NCBI RefSeq assembly: GCF_900109545.1
Contig: NZ_FOAP01000033.1
Location: forward strand, 31,737-95,736
Reading direction: 5' to 3'
Length of the DNA: 64,000 bases
Source: Stigmatella aurantiaca
GTDB lineage: Bacteria; Myxococcota; Myxococcia; Myxococcales; Myxococcaceae
Below, in pieces: positions 31,701 through 40,500 of this stretch. Position 1 is the stretch's first letter, and every line of letters begins with the position of its first letter. The translations under genes and the position numbers were made by a program. Under the pieces are notes generated by a model. The model worked only from the letters and a program-made list of their open reading frames with translations. It ran no database searches and had not been told where the DNA came from.

Positions 31701-33001
31701 TCCGGGCAGATGACCGGGTGCTGCAGTACGCCTCGCCGAGCTTTGACGCGTCGGTGGCCGAAGTCTTCTCGACGCTGGCGGCCGGTGCGAGCGTGTGCGT
31801 GGCGGGCCGCGAGGCCCTGCTGCCAGGAGACGCTCTGGCGGATACGGTGCGGCAGCTCGGGGTGACCGTGGTGACGCTCACGCCGTCCGTGCTTCGGCAG
31901 CAGCCGCTGCAAGGCCTGGAAGGGGTGCGCACGCTCATCTCCGCGGGAGAGGCGTGCCCGGTGGACGTCGTGCGGCGCTGGAAGCCCGGCCGACGGATGC
32001 TCAACGGGTATGGGCCCACGGAGGTGACGGTGTGCGCGACGGTGAGCCGCACGTCCGTGTCCGAGGAGCGCGTGACGATCGGTGCGCCGCTGGCAAACGC
32101 GCGGGTGTACGTGCTGGACGGCGGCCTGCGTCCCGTCCCCGTGGGCGTGGTGGGCGAGCTGTACGTGGGCGGTGCGGGCGTGGCGCGAGGCTACCTGGGC
32201 CAGCCCGGGCTGACGGCGGAGCGCTTCGTGCCGGACCCCTTCAGCGCGGAGCCGGGCGCGAGGCTCTACCGCACGGGAGACGAGGTGCGGTGGGTGGAGG
32301 GCGGGGAGCTGGAGTACGTGGGCCGGCGCGATGGGCAGGTGAAGGTGCGCGGCATGCGCCTGGAGCTGGACGAGGTGGGGGCGGTGCTGGCCCAGGCCCC
32401 GGACGTGAAGGAGGCGGTGGTGGTGTACGGCGCGGAGGCGGGCGGGAGGTTGGTGGCGTATGTCACCGGCGCGGTGGACGTGGCGAGGCTGCGCGAGTGG
32501 CTGCGGGAGCGGCTGCCCGAGTACATGGTGCCGGCCGCCTTCGGGGTACTGGAGGCGCTGCCGCTCACGAACAGCGGCAAGGTCGACCGCCGCGCGCTGC
32601 CTGCGCCGCGAATGGACGGCGCGGGCCAGCCGGCCTTCGTGCCCCCCACGACGGAGCTGGAGCGAAGCCTGGCGGCGCTGTGGCAGGAGATCCTCCAGGT
32701 GGAGCGCGTGGGCCTGTCGGATCGTTTCTTCGATCTGGGAGGCAACTCGCTCTCGCTGGTCCAGGTCCACAGCCGGATGCGCAGCCAGCTCGGCATCGAC
32801 GTCCCGCTGACGGAGTTGTTCCGGCACTCGAGCATCGGAGCGCTGGTGGCGTGGCTGGGGGAGCGCGCCGCTTCCGTGGACACCGAAGAGGACACAACGG
32901 CGGCCGAGGAACGCTTCGCGCTTCGCCAGGCCCGCACTGGGCAGCGCCGGCAGTCCCGGCGGGGCGCGGAGGGTTCGCACCAGGAGGACGTGGATGAGTG
33001 A
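16730..33001 (+). CDS. lipopeptide NRPS: FAAL-ACP-(C-A-PCP)2-E-(C-A-PCP)2
   Basis: This 5423-aa synthetase starts the lipopeptide. Residues about 20-575 are a fatty acyl-AMP ligase (YTSGSTGTPKG at 186), followed by an ACP (LGLDSL, S645). Modules follow: C1 (HHIVSDG at 837), A1, PCP1 (S1710); C2 (H1902), A2, PCP2 (S2766); an epimerase (HHLVVDG at 2950, EGHGRE); a DCL-like C3 (HHLLMDG at 3422), A3, PCP3 (S4292); C4 (H4485), A4, PCP4 (GGNSL, S5340). Pocket residues read by alignment to GrsA are DLTKVGHVGK (Asp-like), DACTIAAVCK (aromatic-like, made D by E), DFWNIGMVHK (Thr) and DAATIAGVCK (aromatic-like). The final K is assumed. No thioesterase follows; the chain passes to the PKS, whose start overlaps by 8 bp. 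Confidence 0.93.
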   Translation: MTSASLFRDSQRPASSQPSFTTLVELLGTRCSEKPRERLYLFEEESAEDSASCTYGELDARARRIAVALSGLEPGARVVLLYPPGLEYIAGFFGTLYAGLVAVPAYPPDPARLERTLPRLQAIIQDARATAVLTTSFIVSMGDFLFEQAPELKGLHWVATDALPEGGEAGWRAPDVAPRSLAFLQYTSGSTGTPKGVMLSHANLLHNLESIHRSFRASTGSTGVIWLPPYHDMGLIGGILEPLYGAFPTVLMSPLTFLKRPQRWLEAISRHRGTISGGPNFAFDLCVRRIPEEVRESLDLSSWEVAFCGAEPIRVDTLDRFKRAFGPRGFRERSLYPCYGLAEGTLIVTGVEQGTGAVARTLEAAALERSRAVEVPGGTAGAREMVACGASMPDQELLIVHPEAHTRCAEGEVGEIWVRGPSVAQGYWQRPEASEATFHARVQGGGEERFLRTGDLGFLADGELFVAGRLKDLVILRGRNHYPQDLELTAERAHPALRPGCGAAFSVDAGGEERLVLVQEVDTRHTVDSAEVLAALRQALSEHHETQAHAVLLLEPGSIPKTSSGKIQRHACRAGFLSGGLRTVAVWKEGTAPVEPVSPRADALAPLAQDAALEPWLRSRVAARLRVSPEELSLQVPITQLGLDSLAAVELSHDIEKGLGVALPMAVLLQGPSVAELAERVRSHRAGAAGEVLPPLVRGARQGEPLLSFSQLRLWFLDALERGSPAYNISAAVQLEGALDAAVLERCFAEVVRRHETLRTAFALREGEPVQRIADTLPVIIPLADLSGLPAAERDAAAVALAREEARRPFDLSTGPLLRLTLVRMDPRAHMLVLVMHHIVSDGWSMGVLVKEVGALYAAYQRGEPSPLAELPVQYADWAGWQRAWLEGGVLEAQLGWWRERLHGAPPALELPTDRPRSSTPSYRGHSVPVRLPVELSDAVKALAKREGLTSFMVVLAAWQVLLARYSGQQDVCVGTPVAGRTRPEVEGLVGFFVNTLVLRTELADHLSFRDVLGRVRETTLGAYAHQDVPFEKLVEVLRPARDLGRTPLFQAMLAFQQDPLPELSLPGLALRPVALDVGLTKFEVSLNLSDTREGFAGVLLCNADLFDVTTAERMARHLGTLLAAAVAQPELRVAELPLLDATERHQVLVAWNDTHLGLPDDACLHQLFEAQAARVPAHTAVVADGESLTYREVETRANQLAGYLRTLGVGPDVPVGLCLERRVEAIVGLLGILKAGGAYVPLDPAHPAARQRQILEQAGARVVVTAGALHERFHAQPFTVIRLDADTERLARFRGEAEACTAAPGNLAYVIFTSGSTGQPKGVAIEHRNIVRYVRGIIQRLSLREGMSFASVSTLAADLGHTAVFPALALGGTLHLVATDVASDAAALGDYFEQHVVDCLKVVPSHLRALLASQKPGRVLPRQRLVLGGEAADWALVHQVRVCAPGCEVFNHYGPTETTVGVLTLPASAMPTEAQPASVPLGTPVPDVQAYVLDAHLQPVPVGVIGELYIGGGQVGRGYLGQPGLTAERFVPSPFGHVAGARLYRTGDRARLLPDGCITFLGRGDGQLKVRGFRVEPGEVEAALKRHPAVREAVAIASEVRPGDRQLVAYVTAVPGSTPDVEALKAFLQERLPSYLVPSALGVLDALPLTANGKVNHRALPVLEPGGAPPDAVAPRTPSEELLAGIFAGLLGVERVGVQDDFFALGGHSLLATRAVSRIRETFQVELPLRAFFEAPTVAMLARRLESGTRASGEALLPGVVPVPRTGPLPLSFAQQRLWFLDRLEPGNPFYNVPVVLWLDGALNVDALETSLCEIVRRHEVLRTTFLDGQDGAVQVIAPPPERVLARVDLEPLPAEERKPRAQALVREETRRPFDLIARPPLRATLFRLNADTHALTLVMHHIVADGWSLGVLVRELGALYAAAVKGQPSPLAPLPIQYADHAVWQRGWLKGEVLEAQLSWWRERLQGAPLLLELPLARPRARVSTYQGAQRTVLLPRATAEAVRRFALREGATPFMVLMAAFQALLHRYTGQTDLLVGTDIANRHHAETEALVGFFVNQLVMRGRPSAGSTFRELVARVREDALGAYAHQDLPFEELVRELKPERSLGVSPLFQVKLIFQNARDVSLELPGVRLRVDPAELGVAKYDLTIAFSDTGDGLSALWEYSTDLFDEATVARMQDHLRTLLEGALAAPELRLPELPLLTGAERDALLVAWSRASAPLPEERRVHRLFEAVVARTPDATAVTFEDQSLTYRELDVRANQLAHVLRALGVRAETPVGVCLERSPELVVALVGILKAGGAFLPLDPANPAERLGFMLQDAGVPVVVTQSQIADELPSLGQQLVCLDEEERRLAAQPQSPPEAEGGPEHLAYIIYTSGSTGLPKGTLLTHRGLSNTALTVAQAHGVRPDSRVLQFASIGFDAAVCEVFSTLLVGAHLCLARRDSLMPGDALAKTLLERDITTVTLTPAVLAQQEPGDFPALETIISAGEACTPEVVRRWSAGRRLINAYGPTEVTVCATLTPGPVSPERVTIGRPIANVHVYVLDGAMQPVPVGAVGELYVGGEGVARGYLHRPGLTAERFVPDPFSPVPGARLYRTGDRVRWLDGGELEFLGRQDGQVKVRGFRIELGEVEAELSAQGSVRACTVAVREDVPGVRRLVAYVVPEEDAALDAAVLREALGQRLPEYMVPYTFVWLKALPLTVSGKVDRHALPAPEAVDTPRAQSAFVEPSTPAEKLLASIWAQVLRVERVGAHDSFFELGGDSIIGLQVISRARQGGWALTPKQLFEHQRLADLAAVAVPETAVAQDVGPVVGGVPLTPIQHWLFERELPEPHHYNQALLLAVREPLDADALETALRALWHHHDALRMRFAHTSGGWVQRIAPPEDRPPQLMREDLSRLPASERSNALEAAGARVQAQGDLVHGPLMRAVLFSLGGGFQDRLLLVVHHLVVDGVSWRTLLADLETAYRSAVRGQAPALPPRTTSFKAWSERLTAYAADADLSPEAAFWRAQVARPVEPLRMDGPGGANTVASARVVSVTLEEEATLLLREASVAWRARVEELLLASVAASLRGVLGAERVRVLLEGHGREAPFEGVDLSRTVGWFTAAYPVVLEAPSRGLDGDTLRSVRDAVRSVPGRGLSFGILRYLRADETARLLQEMPAPAVSFNYLGQFDGLASEISLFEPAREGTGPMHGPGGLRPQVLEASGRILGGCLRLDWTYSENLHQRATIESLAQSTLEMLRSLVARRTSADTLRYTPADFPLAKVGPEALARVLPPGVAVEDLYPLSPLQEGLLFHGILSGGVGAYFEQVSCAFHAPLNAQAFRRAWEEAVARVPVLRTAFRWQGLERPLQVVFAHAGLPWQELDWRGVPPLEQRARLEALQAEDRARGLDLTQAPLMRMVLIRMDERVHHLVWSFHHLLMDGWSVGLLLRQVFSFYESFGRGETPRSARAPLFREYIAWLGRQDLPAAEQYWRQTLASLERPTPLPEDRAPGRTGPERQLSRLTLSAASTTALQDFARQNRLTLNTLVQAAWALMLGRCAGVEDVVFGATVSGRPADLEGVESMVGLLINSLPVRMRLPAGERLGTWLHEAQRRQAGQSQYEFSPLVQVQGWSGLPRGTSLFECLLVFENYPLDSAVWDWARDLDVRDFVVSEWTNYPLTLVVAPGRELQFKLLHDAGRFDAAAAGSMLAHLRALLEGFVTRLDARLADVPMLTAEERQRLLRTWNRAEDFACEPSVHHLFEAQAARTPDAVAVTYEEQSLTYGELNRRANQLAHHLRARGVGPEVRVGLCVERSLELVVGLLGILKAGGAYLPLDPAYPKDRLAFMLEDASVALLLTQERCRASLPGGWPLVCLDSGWEVMGREPTQNPVHTGTADDLSYVIYTSGSTGRPKGMQISHAQVARLFAGTQPWFGFGPDDVWTLFHSFAFDFSVWELWGALIHGGRLVIVPYLVSRSPESFHALLCREKVTVLNQTPSAFRQLIHADAASGNAHALSLRYVIFGGEPLEFASLAPWFAAHGEQHPRLINMYGITETTVHVTYRPVVASDTERVSTHGVGVPIPDLQVHVLDARGELASAGVVGELYVGGAGLGRGYLGRPELTAQRFVPDPFSGRPGARLYRTGDLGRWRSSGELDHLGRIDTQVKIRGFRIELGEVEAALLRHPGVQDAVALVREVSGDKRLVAYVVPRGGAALDLQEVRRTVRDGLPDYMVPAVIVPLEVLPLTPNGKLARELLPAPEPMSPEDATAFVAPRTPTEELVAEIWASVLGVARVGATDNFFELGGHSLLATQAVSRLREVFPAKVPLRELFERPTVAGLARWIDSAASAGTRRLSEVPLVAHPRSGPAPLSFAQQRLWFLDRLSPGSATYNIQVAVRMEGPLDAEALERALDGVVRRHEALRTTFGESDGSPFQVIGGEGAPRWAQVDLQHLPEAERLAEALRLANEEARRPFDLQVGPLLRATLVRMDARTHVMVLVMHHIVSDGWSMGVLVKEICALYRAHVEGVEAPVGPLPVQYADWAQWQWEWLKEGELESQLAWWREQLRDIPPALTLPTDRPRPAEASSTGKSHPLALARELSDGVKALARREGVTPFMVLLAGWQVLLARHAGQEAVCVGTPIAGRTRVETEGLIGFFVNTLVLMTRVEPGLRFRELLARVRETTLGAYAHQDVPFEKVVEALRPARDLSRHPLFQVLFTLQNAPAAPLQLPSVSVTPLELERRVSKFDLALSLAEEDGGFAGSLEYCADLFDAETVARWAACYHRVLEALVAHPETRVGELELLDAGEREQVLLGWNRTAKALVSRPLCAHEVFEARADAAPGAEAVRSADGRRLSYGELEARANQWAHVLRGQGVGPEVRVALYLNRSVELVVAMLAVLKAGGVYVPIDPGLPARRVEGMLKEADARVVLTGERHQAALGGCGAQLLCLDMDPGPVPTRRVASAVDAENLAYIIFTSGSTGRPKGVMVRHSGLVNTALAVAEAHGVRADDRVLQYASPSFDASVAEVFSTLAAGASVCVAGREALLPGDALADTVRQLGVTVVTLTPSVLRQQPLQGLEGVRTLISAGEACPVDVVRRWKPGRRMLNGYGPTEVTVCATVSRTSVSEERVTIGAPLANARVYVLDGGLRPVPVGVVGELYVGGAGVARGYLGQPGLTAERFVPDPFSAEPGARLYRTGDEVRWVEGGELEYVGRRDGQVKVRGMRLELDEVGAVLAQAPDVKEAVVVYGAEAGGRLVAYVTGAVDVARLREWLRERLPEYMVPAAFGVLEALPLTNSGKVDRRALPAPRMDGAGQPAFVPPTTELERSLAALWQEILQVERVGLSDRFFDLGGNSLSLVQVHSRMRSQLGIDVPLTELFRHSSIGALVAWLGERAASVDTEEDTTAAEERFALRQARTGQRRQSRRGAEGSHQEDVDE

Positions 33002-36000
33002 GCAGTGGGGTGGGCCCGAAGAGGCGGTGGCGATCATCGGCATGAGCGGCCGCTTTCCGGGCGCGGGGAGCGTGGAGGAGTTGTGGCGGAACGTGAGGGC
33101 AGGGGTGGAGTCGCTCTCCCTCCTGGACGACGGCGATCTCGCTGCCGCCGGGGTGGACGGGGCCACGGCCTCGCAGCCAGGCTACGTCCGGGCCGCCTTC
33201 CCGCTGGAAGGCGTGGACCGGTTTGACGCGGGCTTCTTCGGGCTGACGCCGCGTGAGGCCGAGATTCTGGACCCGCAGCAGCGCCTCTTCCTGGAGTGCG
33301 CGTGGTCTGCCCTGGAGGACGCCGGGTACGACGCGGAATCGTGGTCCCGGCCCATCTCCCTCTACGCGGGCGCGGGAGCCTCCGCCTACCTCTACGCGAA
33401 CTTGATGCAGCGCATGGACGTGCTGCGTTCGGTGGGCACGTTCCAGGCCGGTATCAGCAACGAGAAGGACTTCCTGGCCACGCGGGTGGCGCACAAGCTG
33501 GGCTTGCGCGGCCCCTGCGTCACGGTGCAGACGGCGTGCTCCACGTCCCTCGTGGCCGTCCACATGGCCTGTCAGGCGTTGCTGTCGGGCGAGTCCGACC
33601 TAGCGCTCGCGGGAGGCGTGTCCGTCTCCCTGCCCCAGCGCGCCGGCTATGTCGCGCGCGAAGGCGACATCCTGTCTCCGGACGGGCACTGCCGCGCCTT
33701 CGATGCGCGCGCGCAAGGCACCGTGCGCGGCTCCGGTGTGGGCGCCGTGGTGCTCAAGCGGCTGTCGGACGCGGTAGCGCAAGGGGACACCATTCACGCG
33801 GTCATCCTTGGCTCCGCGGTGAACAACGATGGCGCCGAGCGGGTGGGCTACACTGCGCCCGGTGTGGAGGGCCAGGCGGCCGTCATCACCGAGGCACTGG
33901 GCGTCTCCCGGGTGAAGGCCGGCAGCCTCCAGTACGTGGAGGCCCATGGAACGGGGACACCGCTGGGAGACCCCATCGAGGTCTCCGCCCTCAACCAGGC
34001 CTTCCGCTCGCGCGCGGGAGCGCCAGGCACCATCGGTCTGGGGTCGCTGAAGACGAACATCGGCCACCTGGACACGGCGGCGGGCATTGCCGGGCTCCTC
34101 AAGGTGGTGCTCGCGCTGCGCCATCAGGAGCTCCCGCCCAGCCTGCACTTCGAGCGTCCCAACCCGGGCATCGACTTCGCGGGTGGCCCCTTCTACGTCA
34201 ACGCCACCTTGCGTCCCTGGGAGACGGACGGCGGGCCCCGGCGGGCCGGGGTGAGCTCGTTCGGCATTGGCGGCACCAACGCGCATGTCATCCTCCAGGA
34301 GGCGCCGCGGGCCCCCGCCGCGAGCAGCGCCCGCTCCGCGCACCTGCTGGTGCTGTCCGCGCGGAACGAGCGGGCCTTGGAGGAGGCCACCAGCAACCTC
34401 GCTGCCCACTTGACGCGTCATCCCGGGCTCGAGCTGGCGGACGTGGCGCACACGCTGCTCGTGGGCCGGCGGCGGTTCAGCCACCGCCGGGTGCTCGTCT
34501 GCCGCGACGTGGAGGACGCGCGCGGGGCGTTGGCCTCGCGGGACGCGAGCCGGGTGCTCACTCACGTACAGGAGGCTACGAAGCGGCAGGTGGTCTTCAT
34601 GTTCCCGGGTCAGGGCGCCCAGTACGCGGGAATGGGCCGAGGCCTGTACGAGGAGGTGGCGCTCTTCCGCAAACACGTGGACGCCTGCTGCGAGCACCTG
34701 GCCGCGCACCTTGGGATGGACTTGCGGCCCCTGCTGCTGGCGAAGGAGGCAGACACCGGGGACGCAGAGCGGCAGCTGCGGCGCACGGCGCTCGCGCAGC
34801 CCGCGCTGTTCACCGTCTCGTACGCGCTGGCGAAGGTCTGGATGTCCTGGGGCGTGAAGCCCCAGGCGATGGTGGGGCACAGCGTGGGGGAGTACGTCGC
34901 CGCATGCTTGGCGGGGGTCTTGAAGCTGGAGGACGCGCTGGCGCTCGTGGCGGCGCGTGGCCGGTTGATGGAGGAGATGCCGGCGGGTGCGATGCTCTCC
35001 GTGTCCCAGCCCGAGCAGGAGGTGCTGCCGCTGCTGGGCAGTGAGCTGTCGCTCGCTGCCGTCAATGCGCCGTCCTCGTGCGTGGTGGCCGGCCCGGTGG
35101 AGTCCGTGGCCGCGCTGGAGGCACGGCTGGCCCGTGCCGGCGTGGCCCATCGCCGGCTGCATACGTCGCATGCGTTCCACTCGTCGATGATGGACCCCCT
35201 CCTCGGGGCCTTTGGGGAGCGCCTGCGTGCGGTGTCCTGGGCTCCGCCGGCGCTGCCGTGGATTTCGAATGTCACGGGAACCTGGGTGCGCCCCGAGCAG
35301 GTCACGAACCCTGAATACTGGGTCGAGCACCTGCGGCGCACGGTGCGTTTCGGCGATGGCGTGCGGGAGTTGCTCGCCGAGCCCTCTCGCGTCTTCTTGG
35401 AGGTGGGCCCTGGCGGGACACTGGGGACGCTCGTCCGCCAGGTGTCGCCAGAGCCGCCGGCGGTGATGGCGTCGATGCGCCATCCCTACGAGACGCGTCC
35501 GGATCTGGAGGTGCTCCTGGGCGCGGCCGGAGGGCTCTGGCTCGCGGGCGTACGGCTGGACGGGACGAAGCTTCACGCGCCGGAGCCGCGCCGGCGCATT
35601 CCGCTGCCCACCTATGCATTCCAGCGCGAGCGCTACTGGGTGGATGCCCGGCCCAGCGCCGAAGCCACGGTTGAAACGCCCGCGCGCATGACGAAGCGCC
35701 CCGAGTCCAAGGGGTGGATCTACGCGCCCGCCTGGCGTCAGGCGCGGCGTGAGGGTGGCTCCAGGCCGGGCGGTAGGTGGCTGGTGTTCGCGCCGTCCGA
35801 AAGCAGTCCCATCGTGGAGCGGCTGCGCGATCGCGGCGCAGACGTGGTGGAGGTGGTGTCCTCCGAGCGCTTCGAGCAGCGCGGTCCCCGGTGCTACGCC
35901 CTGGACGGCGCCCAGCCCGAGCACCACGCGCGGCTGGTGGACGCGTTGCTCGACGGAGGTGGGCCTCCGGAGCGGGTGGTCTTCCTGGGGAGCGTGCCGC

Positions 36001-37532
36001 GTGCTTCAGCGCCGCACCTCGATGCGGCGAAGGTGGATGCCGCGCTGGCGTCGGGCTTCTATCCCTCGCTCTTCTTCGCACGTGAGCTCTCGGCACGGGT
36101 GCCTGGGGCAGAGGTGGAGCTGACCTTCGTCACCGAGGGCGCGCAGGACGTGACGGGCGAGGAGCCGCTCTGCCCCGCGCAGGCCCTGGCATTGGGGCCA
36201 TGCCGTGTGTTGCCGCAAGAGCTCGGCCCGGCGTGGCACTGCCGCGCGGTGGACGCCGTGGCCACTGGAGGAGGGACGCAGGGGCTGGACGCGCTGGTGG
36301 CGGAGCTGGAATCGGAACCGCGCGACGCGGTGGTCGCACTGCGGGCGGGCCGCCGCTGGGTGGAGGACTACGCTCCGGCGTCGCTGCCCGAACCGTCGGG
36401 CCCGCTGCCGCTCCGTCAAGGCGGCGTCTACCTCCTCACCGGAGGACTGGGCCGCATGGGCCTTGCCATCGCCGGCCTGCTGGCTTCCGAGGCTCAAGCG
36501 AAGCTGGTGCTGATGGGCCGGACGGCGCTCCCGGAGCGCGAGGCATGGGAGGCGTGGATCGCCTCACACGGCGCGGAGGATGCGACGGCGCGTGTGCTCC
36601 AGGGGTTGCTGGAATTGGAACGGCGGGGCGCCGAGGTGCTGGCCGTGCGCGCGGATGTGTCGCGCGAAGACGACGTGAGGGCCGCGCTCGCGCAGGCCCG
36701 GGCGCGCTTCGGCCGCATTCACGGGGTCGTGCACGCCGCGGGAGTGGTGGGGCCCGGTGCGCATGTCCTGGTGCAGGAGACGGACGTGGCCCGGTGTGAA
36801 GCGCAGTTCCAGGCGAAGGTCCGCGGTCTGCTCGTGCTGTCGCAGGCGCTGGAGGCGGAACCCCCCGAGTTCATGGTGCTCCAGTCGTCGCTGGCGGCGG
36901 TGTTGGGGGGCATCGGCTTCTCGGCCTATGCCGCCGCGAATCTCTACATGGATGCCTTCGCCGCCCAGCAGGCCAGGCAAGGTGGAACCCGGTGGCTCAC
37001 CGTGGACTGGGATGGCTGGAGTGAGACTCAGGGGCGGCTGGCCCTGACGATGGACGAAGGCGTGCGCACCTTCCGGCGAATCCTCGCCGCGGGCGAGGGT
37101 GGCCGGTTCGTGGTCTCCACGGGAGACCTGGCGGCCCGGCGCTTGCGCGTGGCACGGTCCACGAAGGCCACCGGCGCCACACCGGAGCCGGAAGCGCGCG
37201 CCCCCTCCCATGCCCGGCCCGTGCTTGGCACACCCTATGTGGCGCCGCGTGACGTCATCGAGCGGGAGATCGCCGGGTTGTGGCAGGAGCTTCTCGGCAT
37301 CGAGCGCGTCGGCATCCACGACAGCTTCTTCGAGCTGGGCGGGCATTCGCTCCTGGGCACTCAGATGGTGTCCCGGGTGAAAGAGTCCTTCGGCGTGGAG
37401 GTGTCCATCCGTGGGCTCTTTGAGACGCCCACGGTGGCGGGAGTCGCCATGGCCGTCCTCCAGGCGCAGGCGGCGCAGGCGGATGCCGGCCGTCTCGAAC
37501 AATTGCTGGCGGAGCTGGAGGGTGCATCATGA
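32994..37532 (+). CDS. type I PKS module KS-AT-KR-ACP
   Basis: This 1512-aa single-module polyketide synthase inserts one ketide into the peptide chain. KS (residues about 10-440) has TACSTS (C182), [12 protein letters not shown] and the KTNIGHLD region. AT (about 535-860) has GHSVGE (S630) and HAFHS at 726, the malonyl-CoA pattern. After a KR structural region comes an active-looking KR with GGLGRMG, serines 1298-1299 and Y1312 in FSAYAAAN. The ACP carries GGHSLL (S1452). No DH, ER or methyltransferase is present, so a beta-hydroxy acid unit is expected. KR lacks the LDD motif of B-type KRs. Its start overlaps the upstream NRPS by 8 bp and its stop overlaps the next start (ATGA), so the three genes are translationally coupled. 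Confidence 0.93.
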   Translation: MSEQWGGPEEAVAIIGMSGRFPGAGSVEELWRNVRAGVESLSLLDDGDLAAAGVDGATASQPGYVRAAFPLEGVDRFDAGFFGLTPREAEILDPQQRLFLECAWSALEDAGYDAESWSRPISLYAGAGASAYLYANLMQRMDVLRSVGTFQAGISNEKDFLATRVAHKLGLRGPCVTVQTACSTSLVAVHMACQALLSGESDLALAGGVSVSLPQRAGYVAREGDILSPDGHCRAFDARAQGTVRGSGVGAVVLKRLSDAVAQGDTIHAVILGSAVNNDGAERVGYTAPGVEGQAAVITEALGVSRVKAGSLQYVEAHGTGTPLGDPIEVSALNQAFRSRAGAPGTIGLGSLKTNIGHLDTAAGIAGLLKVVLALRHQELPPSLHFERPNPGIDFAGGPFYVNATLRPWETDGGPRRAGVSSFGIGGTNAHVILQEAPRAPAASSARSAHLLVLSARNERALEEATSNLAAHLTRHPGLELADVAHTLLVGRRRFSHRRVLVCRDVEDARGALASRDASRVLTHVQEATKRQVVFMFPGQGAQYAGMGRGLYEEVALFRKHVDACCEHLAAHLGMDLRPLLLAKEADTGDAERQLRRTALAQPALFTVSYALAKVWMSWGVKPQAMVGHSVGEYVAACLAGVLKLEDALALVAARGRLMEEMPAGAMLSVSQPEQEVLPLLGSELSLAAVNAPSSCVVAGPVESVAALEARLARAGVAHRRLHTSHAFHSSMMDPLLGAFGERLRAVSWAPPALPWISNVTGTWVRPEQVTNPEYWVEHLRRTVRFGDGVRELLAEPSRVFLEVGPGGTLGTLVRQVSPEPPAVMASMRHPYETRPDLEVLLGAAGGLWLAGVRLDGTKLHAPEPRRRIPLPTYAFQRERYWVDARPSAEATVETPARMTKRPESKGWIYAPAWRQARREGGSRPGGRWLVFAPSESSPIVERLRDRGADVVEVVSSERFEQRGPRCYALDGAQPEHHARLVDALLDGGGPPERVVFLGSVPRASAPHLDAAKVDAALASGFYPSLFFARELSARVPGAEVELTFVTEGAQDVTGEEPLCPAQALALGPCRVLPQELGPAWHCRAVDAVATGGGTQGLDALVAELESEPRDAVVALRAGRRWVEDYAPASLPEPSGPLPLRQGGVYLLTGGLGRMGLAIAGLLASEAQAKLVLMGRTALPEREAWEAWIASHGAEDATARVLQGLLELERRGAEVLAVRADVSREDDVRAALAQARARFGRIHGVVHAAGVVGPGAHVLVQETDVARCEAQFQAKVRGLLVLSQALEAEPPEFMVLQSSLAAVLGGIGFSAYAAANLYMDAFAAQQARQGGTRWLTVDWDGWSETQGRLALTMDEGVRTFRRILAAGEGGRFVVSTGDLAARRLRVARSTKATGATPEPEARAPSHARPVLGTPYVAPRDVIEREIAGLWQELLGIERVGIHDSFFELGGHSLLGTQMVSRVKESFGVEVSIRGLFETPTVAGVAMAVLQAQAAQADAGRLEQLLAELEGAS

Positions 37533-40500
37533 GCGACGTGCGCCGGCGCCTGGAGAACCTCTCTCCTGAAAAGCGCGAGCTGCTCCTGCGCAAGCTGCAG
37601 GCAGAGGCAAAGGCCGCGGAGTCCCGCGATACGATTCCGGTGAGGGACCTCACCCGGGCCGCGCCTCTGTCCTTTGCCCAGCAGCGGCTGTGGTTCATCG
37701 ACAGGCTGCAGCCCGGGCTGGCGCTCTACAACCTGCCCATCGTCCTGAGGGTGGAGGGCCAGCTGGACGTCACGGCGCTCGACAGGAGCCTCCAGCTCCT
37801 GCTTTCGCGCCACGACGTGTTGCGGACCACCTTCGCGGACGAGGCCATGGGGCCCGTGCAGCGTGTGGCGCCCACGCAGCGCCTCTCCCTGGCGAGTGTG
37901 GATCTCCAGGCACTGCCCATGGCGGAGCGCGAGGAGGAAGCCCGGAAGCTGGCGTACGAGGAAGTGCGGCGTCCCTTTGATCTGCTCCAGGGGCCGCTGC
38001 TTCGCGCCACCCTGTTGAAGCTGGGCGAACAGGACCACCTGTTGGTGATGGTGCTGCACCACATCGTCTTCGACATCTGGTCGATGGGGGTGCTGGTGCG
38101 CGAGGTGCTGGAGGCCTACGGCGTCTTCTCGCGCGGCGGCCAGCCAACGCTTCCGCCATTGCGGACGCAGTATGCCGATTGGGCGGCGTGGCAGCGGAGC
38201 GACGCACAGCGGGAGGCACTGGAGGCGCAGCGCTCATGGTGGAAGGAGCGGCTCGCGGGGTTGGAGATGCTGGAGCTGCCCACGGACCGGGCTCGGCGTC
38301 CTGGAGGGGTGGCTCGCAGTGCCGTGCATTCCTTCCGCTTTCCGCCGGAGCGCTGGGCCGCGGTCAAGGCGCTGGCGCAGCGGGAGGGCGCCACGCCCTT
38401 CATGGTGTTGCTCTCCGTGCTGGATGTCCTCCTCTTCCGCTACTCGGGGCAGGCGGACGTGGCGGTGGGCACGCCCGTGGCGGGCCGCAACCGGCGCGAG
38501 GTGGAAGGGCTCATCGGGTTCTTCGTCAACACGCTGGTGATGCGGACGAACCTGTCTGGAGAGCCATCTTTCCGGGAGGTGCTCAGCCGCGTGAGGGAGA
38601 CCTGCGTCGGAGCGTACGAGCATCAGGACGTGCCGTTGGAGCACATTGTGGCGGCCCTTCAGCCCGGGAGAGACCCCGGGCAGACGCCTTTCTACCGGGT
38701 GTCCTTCAACTTCCAGAACGCGCCCATGTCACAGGTGCGCGTGCCCGGCCTCACGCTGCGCCCCCTCCACCTGGAGAGCGGTCTGGCGAAGCTGGACTTG
38801 AGCCTGCACTTCACGGAAGGGCCGGAGGGGCTGTCGTGCTTGTGGGAGTACAGCGCGGACCTGTTCGAGGCGGCGACGGTGGAGCGGATGGCGGGGGGGT
38901 ACGGGAGGCTGCTGGAAGCACTGGTAGCGAAGCCGGACACTCGCGTGGGGGAGGTGGAGCTGCTGGGAGAGGGGGAGCGGCGCCGGGTGCTGGAGGCGTG
39001 GAGCGGAGCCGGGACCGAAGTGCCCAGGGGTGTGTGCGGCCACGCGCTGTTCGAGGCGCAGGCGGAGGCTCGGCCTGAAGCGGTGGCGGTGGAGGAGGCG
39101 AGCGGAAGGCGGGTGAGCTACGCGGAGCTGGAGGCGAAGGCGAACCAGCTGGCGCACCACCTGAAGAAGCTGGGGGTGGGGCCCGAGAGGAGGGTGGGCG
39201 TCTGCCTGGAGCGAACGGTGGAGCTGGTGGTGAGCATGCTGGCGGTGCTCAAGGCCGGAGGAGCGTACGTGCCCATTGACCCGAGCCTACCGGGCCAGCG
39301 GGTGGCGTGGATGGTGGAGGAGGCAGGCATCGGGCTGGTGCTGACGCAGCAAGCGCTGGCCGACGAGCTGCCGTGGGGCAATCAGGTGCTGGTGTGCCTG
39401 GAGGAGGGGTGGGAGCAGACGCTCCCCCAGCCGGAGACGCGGCCCGAGTGGAGGGGAGGGGCGGAGAGTCTGGCGTACGTCATCTTCACCTCGGGGAGTA
39501 CAGGCCGGCCCAAGGGGGTGATGGTGAGGCACGGGGGGTTGGCGAATACGGCGGCGGCGGTGGCGCAAGGGCATGGGGTGAAGCCGGAGAGCCGGGTGCT
39601 GCAGTTCGCCTCGCAGAGCTTCGATGCGTCGGTGGCGGAGGTGTTCTCGACGCTGGCGGCGGGGGCGTGCCTGTGCCTGGCGGCGAAGGAGGCGTTGCTG
39701 CCAGGAGGGCCGCTGGAAGAGACGGTGGAGCGGCTGGGGGTGACGGTGGTGACGCTGACGCCCTCGGTGCTCAGGCAGGTGAAGGCCGGAGCGCTGGAGA
39801 GCGTGCGGACGCTGATTTCAGCCGGAGAGGCATGCCCGCCGGAGGTGGTGAGGCGTTGGAAGGAGGGCCGGCGGTTCATCAACGCGTATGGGCCGACGGA
39901 GGTGACAGTCTGCGCGACGCTGACGCAGGGGCCGGTGGAAGCCGAGCGGGTGAGCATCGGGGAGCCGCTGGCGGGGGCCCGGGTGTACGTGCTGGACGGA
40001 GGCTTGCGGCCGGTGCCGGTGGGGGTGGCCGGAGAGCTGTACGTGGGAGGGGCTGGGGTGGCGCGAGGCTACCTGGGCCGAGCGGACCTGACGGCGGAGC
40101 GATTCCTGCCGGATGAGTTCAGCGGGGAGCCCGGGGCGAGGCTGTACCGGACGGGGGACGTGGTGAGGTGGCAGGAGGGGGGAAGGCTGGAGTACGTGGG
40201 CCGGCGCGACGGGCAGTGGAAGGTGCGCGGGATGAGGTTGGAGGTGGGGGAGGTGGAGGCGGTGCTGGCCGAGTGCCCCGGGGTGAGGGAAGCGGCGGTG
40301 GGGGTGAAGGAGGTAGGGGGCGACAAGCGCCTGGTGGCGTATGTGGCCGGGGAGGTGGAGGCGGACGGGGTGCGGGAGTGGATGAGAGGGCAGCTGCCCG
40401 AGTACATGGTGCCAGCCACCTACGTCATACTGGACACGCTGCCGCTGACCACCAGCGGCAAGGTGGACCGAGCGAAGCTGCCGGAGCCGGAGCAGGCGGG

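Noticed and set aside
22520..33166. A 3548-codon open frame on the - strand opposite the first NRPS
   Set aside because: It is a shadow of the very GC-rich codon use of the NRPS; its translation is rich in His, Arg, Gln and Pro, lacks domains, and the + strand shows complete NRPS motifs throughout.
33600..35927. A 775-codon - strand open frame opposite the PKS
   Set aside because: Same antisense artefact; low-complexity composition and no recognisable domain, while KS and AT motifs lie on the + strand.
35640..36420. A dehydratase domain between AT and KR of the PKS
   Set aside because: No HxxxGxxxxP-type motif is seen; the segment fits the structural half of the KR domain.
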